DNA of 64,000 nucleotides from Sulfurovum riftiae (GTDB taxonomy: Bacteria; Campylobacterota; Campylobacteria; Campylobacterales; Sulfurovaceae), in contig NZ_LNKT01000001.1 in the NCBI RefSeq assembly GCF_001595645.1, forward strand, positions 124,001-188,000, written 5' to 3'. Positions 37,318-46,016 of this stretch are shown here, piece by piece. The position numbers were made by a program, and so were the translations under genes. Under the pieces are notes generated by a model. That model had not been told where the DNA came from. It ran no database searches and saw only the letters and a program-made list of their open reading frames with translations. Each line of letters starts with the position of its first letter. Positions within the stretch are counted from its first letter, which is position 1.

Positions 37318-38265
37318 ATGGCAATGAGTAAAGCACTGTTACTGCTGAATATGGGCGGACCGAACAATATTGAAGAGGTAGAACTCTTTCTGCGCAACAT
37401 GTTCGCCGATGAGCATATCTTGACGATGAATCCTTATTTGCGTAAATTCATTGCCAATATCATTATCTCCAAACGCCTTGAGGATGTCAAAGAGAATTAC
37501 CGCCTGCTTGGCGGGAAGTCACCGCTTCCGGAGTTGACAGAGAGACTCATTGAAAAACTTTCAATGCATCTGGATATGCCGATATACCCGGCAATGCGAT
37601 ATGTGCCGCCGTTTGCGGATAAGGCACTGTATGCCTGTCAGAAAAATGGAGTGGAAGAGCTGATACTTTTCCCCATGTACCCGCAGTACTCGACAACTAC
37701 GACACTTTCTTCGGTTGAAGATATAGAGAAGCGCTGCGAGGAGATGAGCTACACTCCGAAAATAACCGTGGTAGACCCTTATTATGATGATCTTGCCTAC
37801 ATCGAAGCCAGCTGTGAGAAAATTCTCGAGGCCATGGAAGGTAAGGAGACAAAGGAATATGATCTTCTACTTTCGGCACACGGATTGCCTATGAGTATCA
37901 TCAAAGCAGGTGATCCTTATCAGAACCAAGTTGAAGGCAATGTCTCAGCGATCAGGACGTATCTGGCATGCAAAGGGATAGAGTTCCATGATATCAAGCT
38001 GGTCTACCAGTCGAAGGTAGGCTCTTCTGCCTGGCTGGAACCCAACCTTGTGGATGTACTGCGTAATCCGCGCCACAGAAAAGTACTTATCTACCCTCTG
38101 GCATTTACACTGGATAACTCTGAGACAGTCTTTGAACTCGATATTGAGCACAGAGAGATCGCCCAAAAGCTTAAATATGAAGAGTACATCGTTGCTTCAT
38201 GTATGAATGACAGTGACAAGTTCGTGGAGATGATCGTTGATAAAGTCAGCGCTGCGGCTCTTTAA
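37318..38265 (+). CDS. hemH: Ferrochelatase
   Basis: 315 residues. Inserts Fe2+ into protoporphyrin IX in the last classical step of haem synthesis. N-terminal ALLLLNMGGPNNIEEVELFL, LLGGKSPL, FPMYPQYSTTTTLSS, SAHGLPMSIIKAGDPY (catalytic His) and the C-terminal YQSKVGSSAWLEP and DNSETVFELDIE are family blocks. Its end overlaps the VanZ-like gene. Confidence 0.95.
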   Translation: MAMSKALLLLNMGGPNNIEEVELFLRNMFADEHILTMNPYLRKFIANIIISKRLEDVKENYRLLGGKSPLPELTERLIEKLSMHLDMPIYPAMRYVPPFADKALYACQKNGVEELILFPMYPQYSTTTTLSSVEDIEKRCEEMSYTPKITVVDPYYDDLAYIEASCEKILEAMEGKETKEYDLLLSAHGLPMSIIKAGDPYQNQVEGNVSAIRTYLACKGIEFHDIKLVYQSKVGSSAWLEPNLVDVLRNPRHRKVLIYPLAFTLDNSETVFELDIEHREIAQKLKYEEYIVASCMNDSDKFVEMIVDKVSAAAL

Positions 38266-38605
38266 GCCCTACTGGAAGCCTCTTTTCTGGATAGCACTGA
38301 TCGGTTCGTACATTGCAGCGATCCTGCCACAGGATATGGCTCCGACTCTGGGACCACTCTCAGACAAATGGACACATTTTCTGGCTTTTGCCGTTCTGAC
38401 ACTGCTTCTCAGGCTCTCCTACCGTGTTTCATCCTTTCAGACACTGTTCCTGCTTTCATTCTACGGAGTGTTCATTGAGCTCTCACAATATTTTACACCC
38501 AACCGTTGTGCAGAAATGTTGGATGTGGTGGCAGATATGATCGGCATTGGCATAGGGCTTCTATTGTATAAATTTCTTCAAAGCAAGATCGATGAAGTAT
38601 ATTGA
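38237..38605 (+). CDS. VanZ-like membrane protein
   Basis: 122 residues from a TTG start within the hemH end. Four hydrophobic segments and the VanZ-family pattern DKWTHFLAFAVLT followed by FIELSQYFTPNRCAEMLDVVADMIG. Function in this group unknown. Overlaps hemH by 29 bases and yigZ by 14, so all three are tightly coupled. Confidence 0.8.
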   Translation: MIKSALRLFKPYWKPLFWIALIGSYIAAILPQDMAPTLGPLSDKWTHFLAFAVLTLLLRLSYRVSSFQTLFLLSFYGVFIELSQYFTPNRCAEMLDVVADMIGIGIGLLLYKFLQSKIDEVY

Positions 38606-39149
38606 CAGCCATTATACTCATACAACAGAGGTGAACCGTTCGAAATTCATTGTCCACCTGGTACCGATATTAGAATATGAAGGGTTGCAGAAAAAACTGA
38701 AACAGGAACATCCCAAAGCCAACCATATGGTCTATGCATTGCGATACCTGAATGAATTTGACCAGGTCGTGGAGAACAGCTCGGATGACGGAGAACCAAA
38801 AGGATGTGCCGGAGTACCTGCTCTGAATGTTCTACGTGGCGAAGAGCTTATTAATTGTGCCGCATTAATCGTACGCTACTTCGGCGGTATCAAGTTGGGT
38901 ACGGGTGGTATGGCAAGAGCCTATGCTCTTGCGGTCAAGAATGTAATACAGACAGCAGCACTGGAAACCTATGTCAAGGAGATCGTTTATAATTTTGAAA
39001 CAACCTATGCCGAGGTAGACAGAACACTCTATCTTTTGAAACAGTTGGAGATCTTCTCTTTTGAAAGGCTTTTCGATGTCAACAGGGTAAAGTGGGAAGT
39101 AAAGGCAAGCCAAAAGAAGATCGAAACACTTTCAAAAAAATACAGCTAA
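38592..39149 (+). CDS. yigZ: YigZ/IMPACT family protein
   Basis: 185 residues. N-terminal UPF0029/IMPACT domain with RSKFIVHLVPI, HPKANHMVYALRY, SSDDGEPKGCAG, and ALIVRYFGGIKLGTGGMARAY. The family is linked to ribosome or translation control but its activity is not settled. Confidence 0.9.
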   Translation: MKYIDSHYTHTTEVNRSKFIVHLVPILEYEGLQKKLKQEHPKANHMVYALRYLNEFDQVVENSSDDGEPKGCAGVPALNVLRGEELINCAALIVRYFGGIKLGTGGMARAYALAVKNVIQTAALETYVKEIVYNFETTYAEVDRTLYLLKQLEIFSFERLFDVNRVKWEVKASQKKIETLSKKYS

Positions 39150-39173
39150 AGCACAATTTAATCTTAATTAAAT

Positions 39174-39192
39174 TAAAATGAATACCTATTCG
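39174..39192 (+). promoter_or_regulatory. tetR promoter with weak TetR-type operator
   Basis: TAAAAT (39174-39179) as a possible -10 overlaps TGAATACCTATTCG (39179-39192), a near-palindrome sharing the TGAAT half with the stronger operators at 42127 and 57790. Suggests autoregulation. Confidence 0.45.
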
Positions 39193-39225
39193 TAAAATGG
39201 GATCGACAATATCCCTAATTAAGGT

Positions 39226-39828
39226 ATGGCAGCAATGAAAATAGCAGAGAAAAAAGCATTAAAACGTGAATCGATCATTCAGACGGCGTTGCAACTCTTC
39301 TCTGCAAATGGTTTTCATAAGACCACCATACCTGATATCGCTGCAAAACTCCATATGAGTGTAGGCAATCTCTATAACTACTTCTCCTCCAAAGATATTC
39401 TTGCTCAGGAGATCATTAAATATACTTCCGAAGTGCTTGGCGAGGAGATCAAAAAGATCAATATGCTGGATGTCTCTGCAAAAGAGAAGATCAAAATGAT
39501 CGTGACGGTCTATTTTACGATGGCAGAAGAGAAACCGGAGATGATAGAGTACTTTCTTCGTGTCTACCTCTCCAACCGGGAAGTTTTCAGCGATGGGTGT
39601 GACGGAATGGTGTGTGTGTCGGGATTCATTACGGAGATCATGATCTTTTTTGACGATGCTGTCTCTTCGGGAGAACTGCGGAACCAGGACTTCTTTTCAG
39701 CCTTCGGCCTTTTTATGGGTTATCTTGGAGGTATGGTATTTCTTAAAGGTGAGGGTGTGCTTCCCAAAGAGATAGCATACTATATAGATGATATCTCACG
39801 CAATATCTACAATGCGCTCAAGGTGTGA
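39226..39828 (+). CDS. TetR/AcrR family regulator of the hydrogenase locus (inferred)
   Basis: 200 residues. N-terminal TetR helix-turn-helix (about 14-60): RESIIQTALQLFSANGFHKT, TIPDIAAKLHMSVGNLYNYF, SSKDILAQEII. The C-terminal ligand domain is helical and has a CDGMVC pair (about residues 125-130) that could be redox- or metal-sensitive. An internal ATG at 39235 is an alternative start. Its stop overlaps the GTG of the sensor-like hydrogenase small subunit (GTGA), so the regulator and a hydrogenase are made together. Palindromes of the TGAATGA-N-TCATTCA class known for TetR proteins occur at hydA and nicO. Regulation of those promoters is inference. Confidence 0.85.
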   Translation: MAAMKIAEKKALKRESIIQTALQLFSANGFHKTTIPDIAAKLHMSVGNLYNYFSSKDILAQEIIKYTSEVLGEEIKKINMLDVSAKEKIKMIVTVYFTMAEEKPEMIEYFLRVYLSNREVFSDGCDGMVCVSGFITEIMIFFDDAVSSGELRNQDFFSAFGLFMGYLGGMVFLKGEGVLPKEIAYYIDDISRNIYNALKV

Positions 39829-40727
39829 CCTTGGAGCAGCAATACAAGCCCAAGCTTCTTTGGCTGCAATCCATTACCTGTAATGGAAATACACACTCTT
39901 TTCTGAACCATCCTGAACTTTTCTCCATTCTTTCGCATTTTGAGCTGGTGCACCATCCTGTACTTGAAAGCAGTTTCTGTATGCAGGAGCTTATTGACGG
40001 TATTCTTCCCTGTGACATTCTGATCATAGAAGGTGCTTTCATGGAAAAAGGCTATTTGAAGAGTGGTGTAGAGGTTTCAAGTATCATAGAACATTACGCA
40101 GACAACGCGAAACATATCATCTCTGCAGGGACCTGTGCCACGTTCGGCGGTATTTTCAAACAGAAGGATCCTGAAGCGATCTCCGGTTTCTGCTTTGATG
40201 AAGAGGAGAAGACCAGAAGATATGCTAAATACGCTTCCAAGCTGATCTCCCTACCGGGATGTCCTATACATCCCAAGTGGCTCTCCTATGTACTTTTGAT
40301 GATCGCCAATGACAGAAAGATAAGTCTGGATGCGCTGCATCGTCCTGTAGAGCTTTACGGGTATACAGTGCATACAGGCTGTACGAGAAATGAATATTTC
40401 GAGTGGAAGATCGATGCAAAGAATTTTGGGCTCAAAGAGGGGTGCCTCTTCTATGAACAGGGATGTCAGGGGCCTTATACCAGAGGAAGCTGTAACAAGA
40501 TACTCTGGAATGATATGTCTTCAAAGACACGTATAGGAACACCCTGTTTTGGCTGTACGGAACCCACTTTCCCCCAAACAGAGCTCTTTCATACCAAAAC
40601 CAATATGGGTATCCCTGCAACGATGCCTCTTGGCATACCAAGACGTGCCTACCTGACGCTGACAGGCGTGGTTAAAAGCTTCAAGATAAAGCGTTTCAGT
40701 GAACGTCTGATGGAGTATGATAGATGA
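39825..40727 (+). CDS. Cytosolic group 2-like [NiFe] hydrogenase small subunit (sensor-like)
   Basis: 300 residues with no Tat signal and no C-terminal anchor, so cytosolic. Iron-sulfur ligands are seen in SITCNGNTHSFL (first Cys at about 19, with Asn instead of the usual second Cys), GTCATFGG, SLPGCPIHP, HTGCTR, GCLFYEQGCQGP, GSCNKILWND and FGCTEPTFP. The CNGN form resembles HupS/HupU-type group 2 enzymes. It overlaps the tetR stop by 4 bases and its partner large subunit by 4 bases. Possible roles are H2 sensing or cytosolic uptake; its coupling to tetR favours sensing. Confidence 0.85.
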   Translation: MTLEQQYKPKLLWLQSITCNGNTHSFLNHPELFSILSHFELVHHPVLESSFCMQELIDGILPCDILIIEGAFMEKGYLKSGVEVSSIIEHYADNAKHIISAGTCATFGGIFKQKDPEAISGFCFDEEEKTRRYAKYASKLISLPGCPIHPKWLSYVLLMIANDRKISLDALHRPVELYGYTVHTGCTRNEYFEWKIDAKNFGLKEGCLFYEQGCQGPYTRGSCNKILWNDMSSKTRIGTPCFGCTEPTFPQTELFHTKTNMGIPATMPLGIPRRAYLTLTGVVKSFKIKRFSERLMEYDR

Positions 40728-42025
40728 AACGTATGGTGATTAGACAACTCATTGAGAAGATAGAGGGGGAGGCTGAACTTGACTATACATTCTCGGAAGG
40801 AAGGATCGAAGATGTCAAGATCAATTTTGGTTTTTACCGAGGGATCGAAGAGATACTTGAGGGGAAGGATCCAAAAGATGCACTGGTGATCACACCTCGG
40901 GTATGCGGTATCTGCAACCATGCACATCTGATCGCTGCAGTGCGAGCCATTGAAGACGGATATGAAAATGCAGGGGTGAAGATCGGGCTTACACAAAAAG
41001 CGAAAAATATCAGAGAGTTCACATTGGCCTGCGAACTGCTTCAAAATCATATCAAGTGGTTCTACATGACACTGCTTCCAAATTTAGAAAAATATCTTAA
41101 GATCGTCTCCGAAGAGAACCATGCCATGAAAGCGACCTATTTCTCCACTACCATTACAAAAGCACTGGCGATCTTTTCCGGACAGTGGCCTCACTCAAGT
41201 TATGCAATCCCCGGCGGGGTGACCTGTGATCCGACACAGCTTGACGTTATGCAGGCACAAAGCCTTCTGGAAGAGTGTGTACGCTTTTTTGAACAGGTGG
41301 TGACAGCTTGTTCTTTGGAGAAGTATCTGGCCATAGATTCGGTCTCACAGTTGCATAAGATAGAGGGGGATTTTGGAAGACTTCTGCATCTATTGGGCAG
41401 TAATGGTATGGCAGAGATGGGACAAAGCTATGACAGGTTCATTGTTTTTTCCGATTCTTTTCTTTCAAAGGCAGGTAAGTCTATCGTAACTTCCGTATCG
41501 AAGGTAGATACAAGATATGTTCATGAGAGTGCACAGAAAGGCAGTGTAGCCAAAGCGGTAAGTTATAAAAACAGACTTTATGAAACAGGGCCGTTGGCAC
41601 GTGGTATGGTCTCAAAAGAGCCCATAGTCAAAAGTCTGCATAAACGCTATAAAGACTCTCTTATGACGCGTGTCTTTGCTCGTGTGCATGAGGTGGCACT
41701 GCTGCTTGAAGAGAGCAGGAAACTGCTAAAAGAGATCAGGGTTGATGAGCCATCCTGTACTTTGGAGGCAGAGTTGAAACTGTATGAGTTCGAGGGAACA
41801 GGTACAGTAGAAGCTGCAAGAGGTTCTCTCATCCACAAAACAACGGTCAACAACGGTGTCATAGTGAAATATGACATCATTACGCCGACACAGTGGAACC
41901 TCAGTCATGGAAATGAAAAAGAGAAGGGTATTGCAGTCAAGGCAATGGTGGGGAGTCAAAGCATTGAAGAGGCGGATTTCATCTTTCGTACCTTTGATGT
42001 CTGTTCTGTCTGTACAGCACAGTAG
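40724..42025 (+). CDS. Cytosolic group 2-like [NiFe] hydrogenase large subunit (sensor-like)
   Basis: 433 residues, short for a large subunit. The first NiFe motif is TPRVCGICNHAH (about 61-72). The C-terminus is FDVCSVCTAQ and then stop: the usual DPCxxCxxH has Val for Pro and Gln for His, and there is no C-terminal peptide, so no endopeptidase processing should be needed. The absence of a tail is known for regulatory hydrogenases such as HoxC. The N-terminus has KIEGEAELDY in place of RIEGHL. Four NiFe-ligand cysteines are kept. Function as sensor is inferred. Confidence 0.85.
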   Translation: MKRMVIRQLIEKIEGEAELDYTFSEGRIEDVKINFGFYRGIEEILEGKDPKDALVITPRVCGICNHAHLIAAVRAIEDGYENAGVKIGLTQKAKNIREFTLACELLQNHIKWFYMTLLPNLEKYLKIVSEENHAMKATYFSTTITKALAIFSGQWPHSSYAIPGGVTCDPTQLDVMQAQSLLEECVRFFEQVVTACSLEKYLAIDSVSQLHKIEGDFGRLLHLLGSNGMAEMGQSYDRFIVFSDSFLSKAGKSIVTSVSKVDTRYVHESAQKGSVAKAVSYKNRLYETGPLARGMVSKEPIVKSLHKRYKDSLMTRVFARVHEVALLLEESRKLLKEIRVDEPSCTLEAELKLYEFEGTGTVEAARGSLIHKTTVNNGVIVKYDIITPTQWNLSHGNEKEKGIAVKAMVGSQSIEEADFIFRTFDVCSVCTAQ

Positions 42026-42048
42026 ATACTATTAAATAATATTATAAT

Positions 42049-42074
42049 AAAGCATAGAAAAAACTGCTTTTTTT
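42049..42074 (+). terminator. Possible terminator of the tetR-sensor hydrogenase operon
   Basis: AAAGCA (42049-42054), a 10-base loop, TGCTTT (42065-42070), then four more T. A short 6-bp stem, so weak, but correctly placed before the hydA promoter. Confidence 0.5.
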
Positions 42075-42118
42075 ATCAATACAAATGATTATTCAATACA
42101 GTTTAAGTTTAGTTTTCT

Positions 42119-42140
42119 TAGAATAATGAATAGTCATTCA
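42119..42140 (+). promoter_or_regulatory. hydA promoter -10 overlapped by TetR-type operator
   Basis: TAGAAT (42119-42124) as the -10, then the palindrome TGAATAGTCATTCA (42127-42140). Position at the transcription start predicts repression. AAGGAG (42149-42154) is the hydA ribosome-binding site. Confidence 0.65.
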
Positions 42141-42161
42141 ATATTCTAGAAGGAGCAAGGT

Positions 42162-43394
42162 ATGAGCATAGACAAACAAGAGTCCGTGAAAAAACTTTTT
42201 ACGGCACAGAGTGCGAAGGTGGAGACCAACAAAGGTGATGCCTATTATAATGAGTTGTATGACAGATGTAGAGCAAGACTTGATGAATTGAAAAAACTCA
42301 AGCCGCTCAATAACAGAATGGATTTTATGCAAAGCATTGAAGAAGAGGGCCTTGAAAGAAGGGATTTCCTCAAATGGGCATCCGCTACGACAGCTATGCT
42401 TATGCTTCCGGCTTCTTTTACACCACTGGTTGCCGAAGCAGCAGTGATGATGAACAGACTCCCGGTTATCTGGATCGAACTGCAGGATTGTGCAGGTAAC
42501 TCCGAAGCACTTTTAAGATCGGATGGACCGAAGATCGACGATATTATTCTTGATATCATCTCCCTGGAGTTTCATGAAACACTGATGGCCCCATCCGGTC
42601 ATCAGGCTGAAAAACAGCTTGAAGATGCAGTAGAACATTTTAAAGGAAAATATCTTCTTTTTGTAGAAGGTTCTATTCCCCAGGGGATCGATGGACACTT
42701 TGGTACGATCGGTGCAAAAGCTGAGACTTTCATAGACCATACACTCAGACTGGCAAAAGATGCAGCAGCTGTAGTAGCTGTCGGTTCCTGTGCAACCTTT
42801 GGGGGTATCCCGGCAGCAGCACCGAATCCGACAGATGCGGTCGGTGTCATGGATGTGGTCAAAGGCAAGCCGATCATCAATATTCCTGCCTGTCCTGCAA
42901 ACCCTTCCAATATGGTCGGTGTATTGCTTCACTATGTATTGACTGGTTCAATCCCAGAGCTTGATTCGCTCTTGAGACCGAAATTTGCATTCGGATACCG
43001 GATACATGATAACTGTGAAAGAAGAGCACACTTCGATGCCGGTGAGTATGTCGAAGAGTGGGGTGATGAAGGTGCGAAGAACAACTTCTGCCTCTACAAA
43101 GTAGGATGCAAAGGACCGATGACATTCAACAACTGTTCGATCATCCGCTATAACGAAGCGGTGAACTGGCCGATCGGGGTTGGACGCGGATGTATCGGAT
43201 GTTCCGAGCCTGACTTCTGGGACAAGTATGCCTATGAAAGACCAATGGCGAATGCCAATATCAAAGCACCTACAGGCGGTGTCGAGAAGACGGTCGATGA
43301 GTTCGGTCTCGGGTTGTTGACTGCAGCGGGTATCGGTATTGCGATCCATGCAGCTGCAAGTGCAGTGGCAGGTAAGAAAAGTGAGGAGGTATAA
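42162..43394 (+). CDS. hydA: Exported group 1 [NiFe] hydrogenase small subunit
   Basis: 410 residues. Electron-transfer subunit of the periplasm-facing, membrane-bound uptake hydrogenase that feeds quinone through HydC. An unusually long N-region precedes the Tat signal: R66-R67 in ERRDFLKW, then a hydrophobic core to about 95. Cluster ligands: DCAGNSEALL (C110, Asn at 113 where Cys is usual), GSCATFGG, PACPANPSN, HDNCERR, CLYKVGCKGP, NNCSIIRYN, GRGCIGCSEP. A C-terminal transmembrane anchor (about 380-403, GLLTAAGIGIAIHAAASAVA) follows. First gene of hydABCD-hydE-hypF. Confidence 0.95.
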   Translation: MSIDKQESVKKLFTAQSAKVETNKGDAYYNELYDRCRARLDELKKLKPLNNRMDFMQSIEEEGLERRDFLKWASATTAMLMLPASFTPLVAEAAVMMNRLPVIWIELQDCAGNSEALLRSDGPKIDDIILDIISLEFHETLMAPSGHQAEKQLEDAVEHFKGKYLLFVEGSIPQGIDGHFGTIGAKAETFIDHTLRLAKDAAAVVAVGSCATFGGIPAAAPNPTDAVGVMDVVKGKPIINIPACPANPSNMVGVLLHYVLTGSIPELDSLLRPKFAFGYRIHDNCERRAHFDAGEYVEEWGDEGAKNNFCLYKVGCKGPMTFNNCSIIRYNEAVNWPIGVGRGCIGCSEPDFWDKYAYERPMANANIKAPTGGVEKTVDEFGLGLLTAAGIGIAIHAAASAVAGKKSEEV

Positions 43395-43396
43395 CA

Positions 43397-45244
43397 ATGG
43401 CAGAGAATAACGCAACAGTAGTTACAGAAGAGACAGCAGCGCCAGCAGAGAGTGCAGCTCCTGCAGCCGAAGCACCAAAAGCCGGAAAAAAACATATTAT
43501 CGTAGATCCTATCACAAGGATTGAAGGGCACTTGAGGATCGAAGCCGTCATCGATGAGAACAACAAGATCGTGGATGCATGGAGCTCTTCAACGATGTTC
43601 AGAGGGATCGAAACGATCCTCAAGGGTCGTGACCCCAGAGACTGTGGTCTGATGGCGATGCGTATCTGCGGTGTCTGTACCGGTACACACTACCAAAGAA
43701 GTATCGAGGCGGTTGAAGATGCATTCGATATCACGATCCCGAAAAATGCAAGATTGGTAAGAAACCTCATTCAGGGTGCACTCTATGTACATGACCACCT
43801 TGTACACTTCTACCACCTGCATGCACTTGACTTCGTCGATGTCGTCTCTGCGACCAAAGCGGATCCGGCAGCAACAGCGGCGGAAGCTGTCAAATGGGCA
43901 GGCGTGGCAGGACACAAGCCGTATATTTCTGCAGAAGCGGATTTCAAAGCCGTACAGGATCGTATCGTCAAGTTCGTCAAAGAGGGCAGACTGGGTATCT
44001 TCGGCAACGGTTACTGGGGCAACCCGCATTATAAGCTGACACCTGAACAGAACCTTATTGGTGTGGCACACTACCTCAAAGCACTTGACGTTCAAAGAGA
44101 GATGGCCAAGATGCAGGCGATCTTCGGCGGTAAGAATCCGCATCCTCAAAGTATCGTTGTGGGTGGTGTGACCTGTGTGCAGGATATTCAGAACCCTGCA
44201 CGTATCGCACTCTTCAAGCAACTGCTTAAAGAGAGCAACGAGTTCATCAAGGGTGCCTATCTTCCGGATGTCTATATGGCAGGTACGATGTATGCGGAAG
44301 AAGCGACAGATAAAGATGCGACCCTGAAAGGGGTGGGTGGTACCGGTGGAGGTATCCTCTCTTATATGAGTTATGGTGATTTCAGACTGGACGATACAGG
44401 TTTCTACAACTCTGAAATGCTGTTCCCGTCCGGACTGGTACTGGATGGAGATATCTCCAAAGCCTTCGATGTTGATCCAAACAAGATCACAGAAGATGTG
44501 ACACACTCATGGTATGAGGGGACCGGCGCACCGGAGCATCCGTATGATGGTACGACTATTCCGAAATATACAGGGCTCGAGAAAAAAGAGGATGGATACT
44601 CCTATCTGAAGACGGATGAGAAATATTCATGGATCAAATCACCGCTTTACGATGGTAAAAAAGTCGAAGTCGGTCCTCTGGCACGTATGGTGGTCGGGTA
44701 TGTCAAAGGTGACAAGCGTATTACCAAATATGTAGGAAATTTCCTCAAAAGAGCCAATCTTCCTGTTACGGTACTCTTCTCGACTGTCGGTCGTACAGCG
44801 GCAAGAGCCATTGAAACAGAGCTGATGGGTGATATTATGATGGAGTGGGTTGACGAACTGGCAAAGAATGCTGCATCGGGAGATCTCTCTACCTGGACTG
44901 AATTCGATTTCGACAAAGTCAGTGTCGATACCAAAGGTATGGGACTGGCAGAAGCACCGAGAGGGGCTTTGGGACACTGGGTAAAAGTGAAGAACGGTAA
45001 AGTTGAGAACTATCAGGCGGTCGTACCTTCTACCTGGAATGCGGGTCCAAGAGGGCCGAACGGTGAGATCGGTGCTTATGAAGGTGCACTTATCGGTACC
45101 AAAGTTGCAAACCCTGAAGAGCCGTTGGAGATCATTCGTACGATCCATAGTTTCGACCCATGTATTGCCTGTGCGGTGCATGTGGTCGATACAAAAGGTA
45201 AGGAGTTGGCTGTCTACAAAGTTGATCCTACCTGTGCATTCTAA
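43397..45244 (+). CDS. hydB: Group 1 [NiFe] hydrogenase large subunit
   Basis: 615 residues. Holds the NiFe(CN)2CO site; exported with HydA by the Tat route. L1 motif RICGVCTGTH (about 92-101) and L2 motif FDPCIACAVH near the C-terminus, followed by a 20-residue tail (VVDTKGKELAVYKVDPTCAF) that the HydD protease would remove. An Ala/Pro/Glu-rich extension of about 32 residues precedes the conserved IIVDPITRIEGHLRIEA. Starts 2 bases after hydA. Confidence 0.96.
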   Translation: MAENNATVVTEETAAPAESAAPAAEAPKAGKKHIIVDPITRIEGHLRIEAVIDENNKIVDAWSSSTMFRGIETILKGRDPRDCGLMAMRICGVCTGTHYQRSIEAVEDAFDITIPKNARLVRNLIQGALYVHDHLVHFYHLHALDFVDVVSATKADPAATAAEAVKWAGVAGHKPYISAEADFKAVQDRIVKFVKEGRLGIFGNGYWGNPHYKLTPEQNLIGVAHYLKALDVQREMAKMQAIFGGKNPHPQSIVVGGVTCVQDIQNPARIALFKQLLKESNEFIKGAYLPDVYMAGTMYAEEATDKDATLKGVGGTGGGILSYMSYGDFRLDDTGFYNSEMLFPSGLVLDGDISKAFDVDPNKITEDVTHSWYEGTGAPEHPYDGTTIPKYTGLEKKEDGYSYLKTDEKYSWIKSPLYDGKKVEVGPLARMVVGYVKGDKRITKYVGNFLKRANLPVTVLFSTVGRTAARAIETELMGDIMMEWVDELAKNAASGDLSTWTEFDFDKVSVDTKGMGLAEAPRGALGHWVKVKNGKVENYQAVVPSTWNAGPRGPNGEIGAYEGALIGTKVANPEEPLEIIRTIHSFDPCIACAVHVVDTKGKELAVYKVDPTCAF

Positions 45245-45255
45245 AGGAGGCTGTT

Positions 45256-45990
45256 ATGTCTAAACCAGGATATAAACAAGTCAAGCGTATGACAGCTTTT
45301 ATGAGGCTCAACCATTGGGTTGTCGCCACCTGTATGGTTGCAGCGGTAATAACAGGTCTCTATATCGGGCATCCCTATTACCAGAGTTTCATTGCTGATC
45401 CTGCTGTAAACAAGTATGTCATGGCTTGGAACAGATGGATCCATTTCATGGTGGCGATCATTTTTGATGTCAGCAGTATTGTTATCGCATATCTGTATTT
45501 CTTCTCAAGATTTGAAAAGCCGATACTGAAACTGATCCCGACACCAAAGAATATCATGGAGTTCTTTGAAGTCCTGATCAACCTTTTGACACTGAACAGA
45601 AGAAAGAAGTTTGATTCAAGCCATGCGGACAGTTTTAATGCAGTATTTTTCTTTATTTTCCATGTGCTTCTTCTCTGGATGCTTTTGACCGGATTGCAGC
45701 TTTATGTACACGGTCTTGAATCGGGCCTTAGCAGTATCGGCAAGTGGTGGCCTGCTATGCTGCACTGGGCTACGGATTGGACGATCCCGGCAAGTTCATG
45801 GTTGGTCGGAGGTGCAATGCCGACACTTATGGATGTACGTATCGTGCACCACCTTTCAATGTGGCTGATCATTGTTTGGGTCGTCTTCCATATCTACTAT
45901 CAGATCTGGAGAACGATCTTCTGGAAAGAGGGAGATATCGCCATTGTGGTCGGCGGTACGAAATTCGTAAAAGAGGATAAGGAAGGGTAA
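45256..45990 (+). CDS. hydC: Hydrogenase cytochrome b subunit
   Basis: 244 residues, di-haem cytochrome b561-type membrane anchor that passes electrons from HydA to menaquinone. Four to five transmembrane segments; candidate haem histidines are in MRLNHWVVATCM, WIHFMVAIIF, FHVLLLWML and IVHHLSMWLIIVWVVFHIYY. AAAGGAGG ribosome-binding site just upstream. Confidence 0.93.
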   Translation: MSKPGYKQVKRMTAFMRLNHWVVATCMVAAVITGLYIGHPYYQSFIADPAVNKYVMAWNRWIHFMVAIIFDVSSIVIAYLYFFSRFEKPILKLIPTPKNIMEFFEVLINLLTLNRRKKFDSSHADSFNAVFFFIFHVLLLWMLLTGLQLYVHGLESGLSSIGKWWPAMLHWATDWTIPASSWLVGGAMPTLMDVRIVHHLSMWLIIVWVVFHIYYQIWRTIFWKEGDIAIVVGGTKFVKEDKEG

Positions 45991-46016
45991 ACCTTCTTTG
46001 TCTGAAAAGAGAGAAT

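Noticed and set aside
39825-42025. Sensor-like hydrogenase pair as a decayed pseudogene
   Set aside because: Both frames are intact, overlap neatly and keep the active-site cysteines; the changes fit a regulatory type rather than decay.
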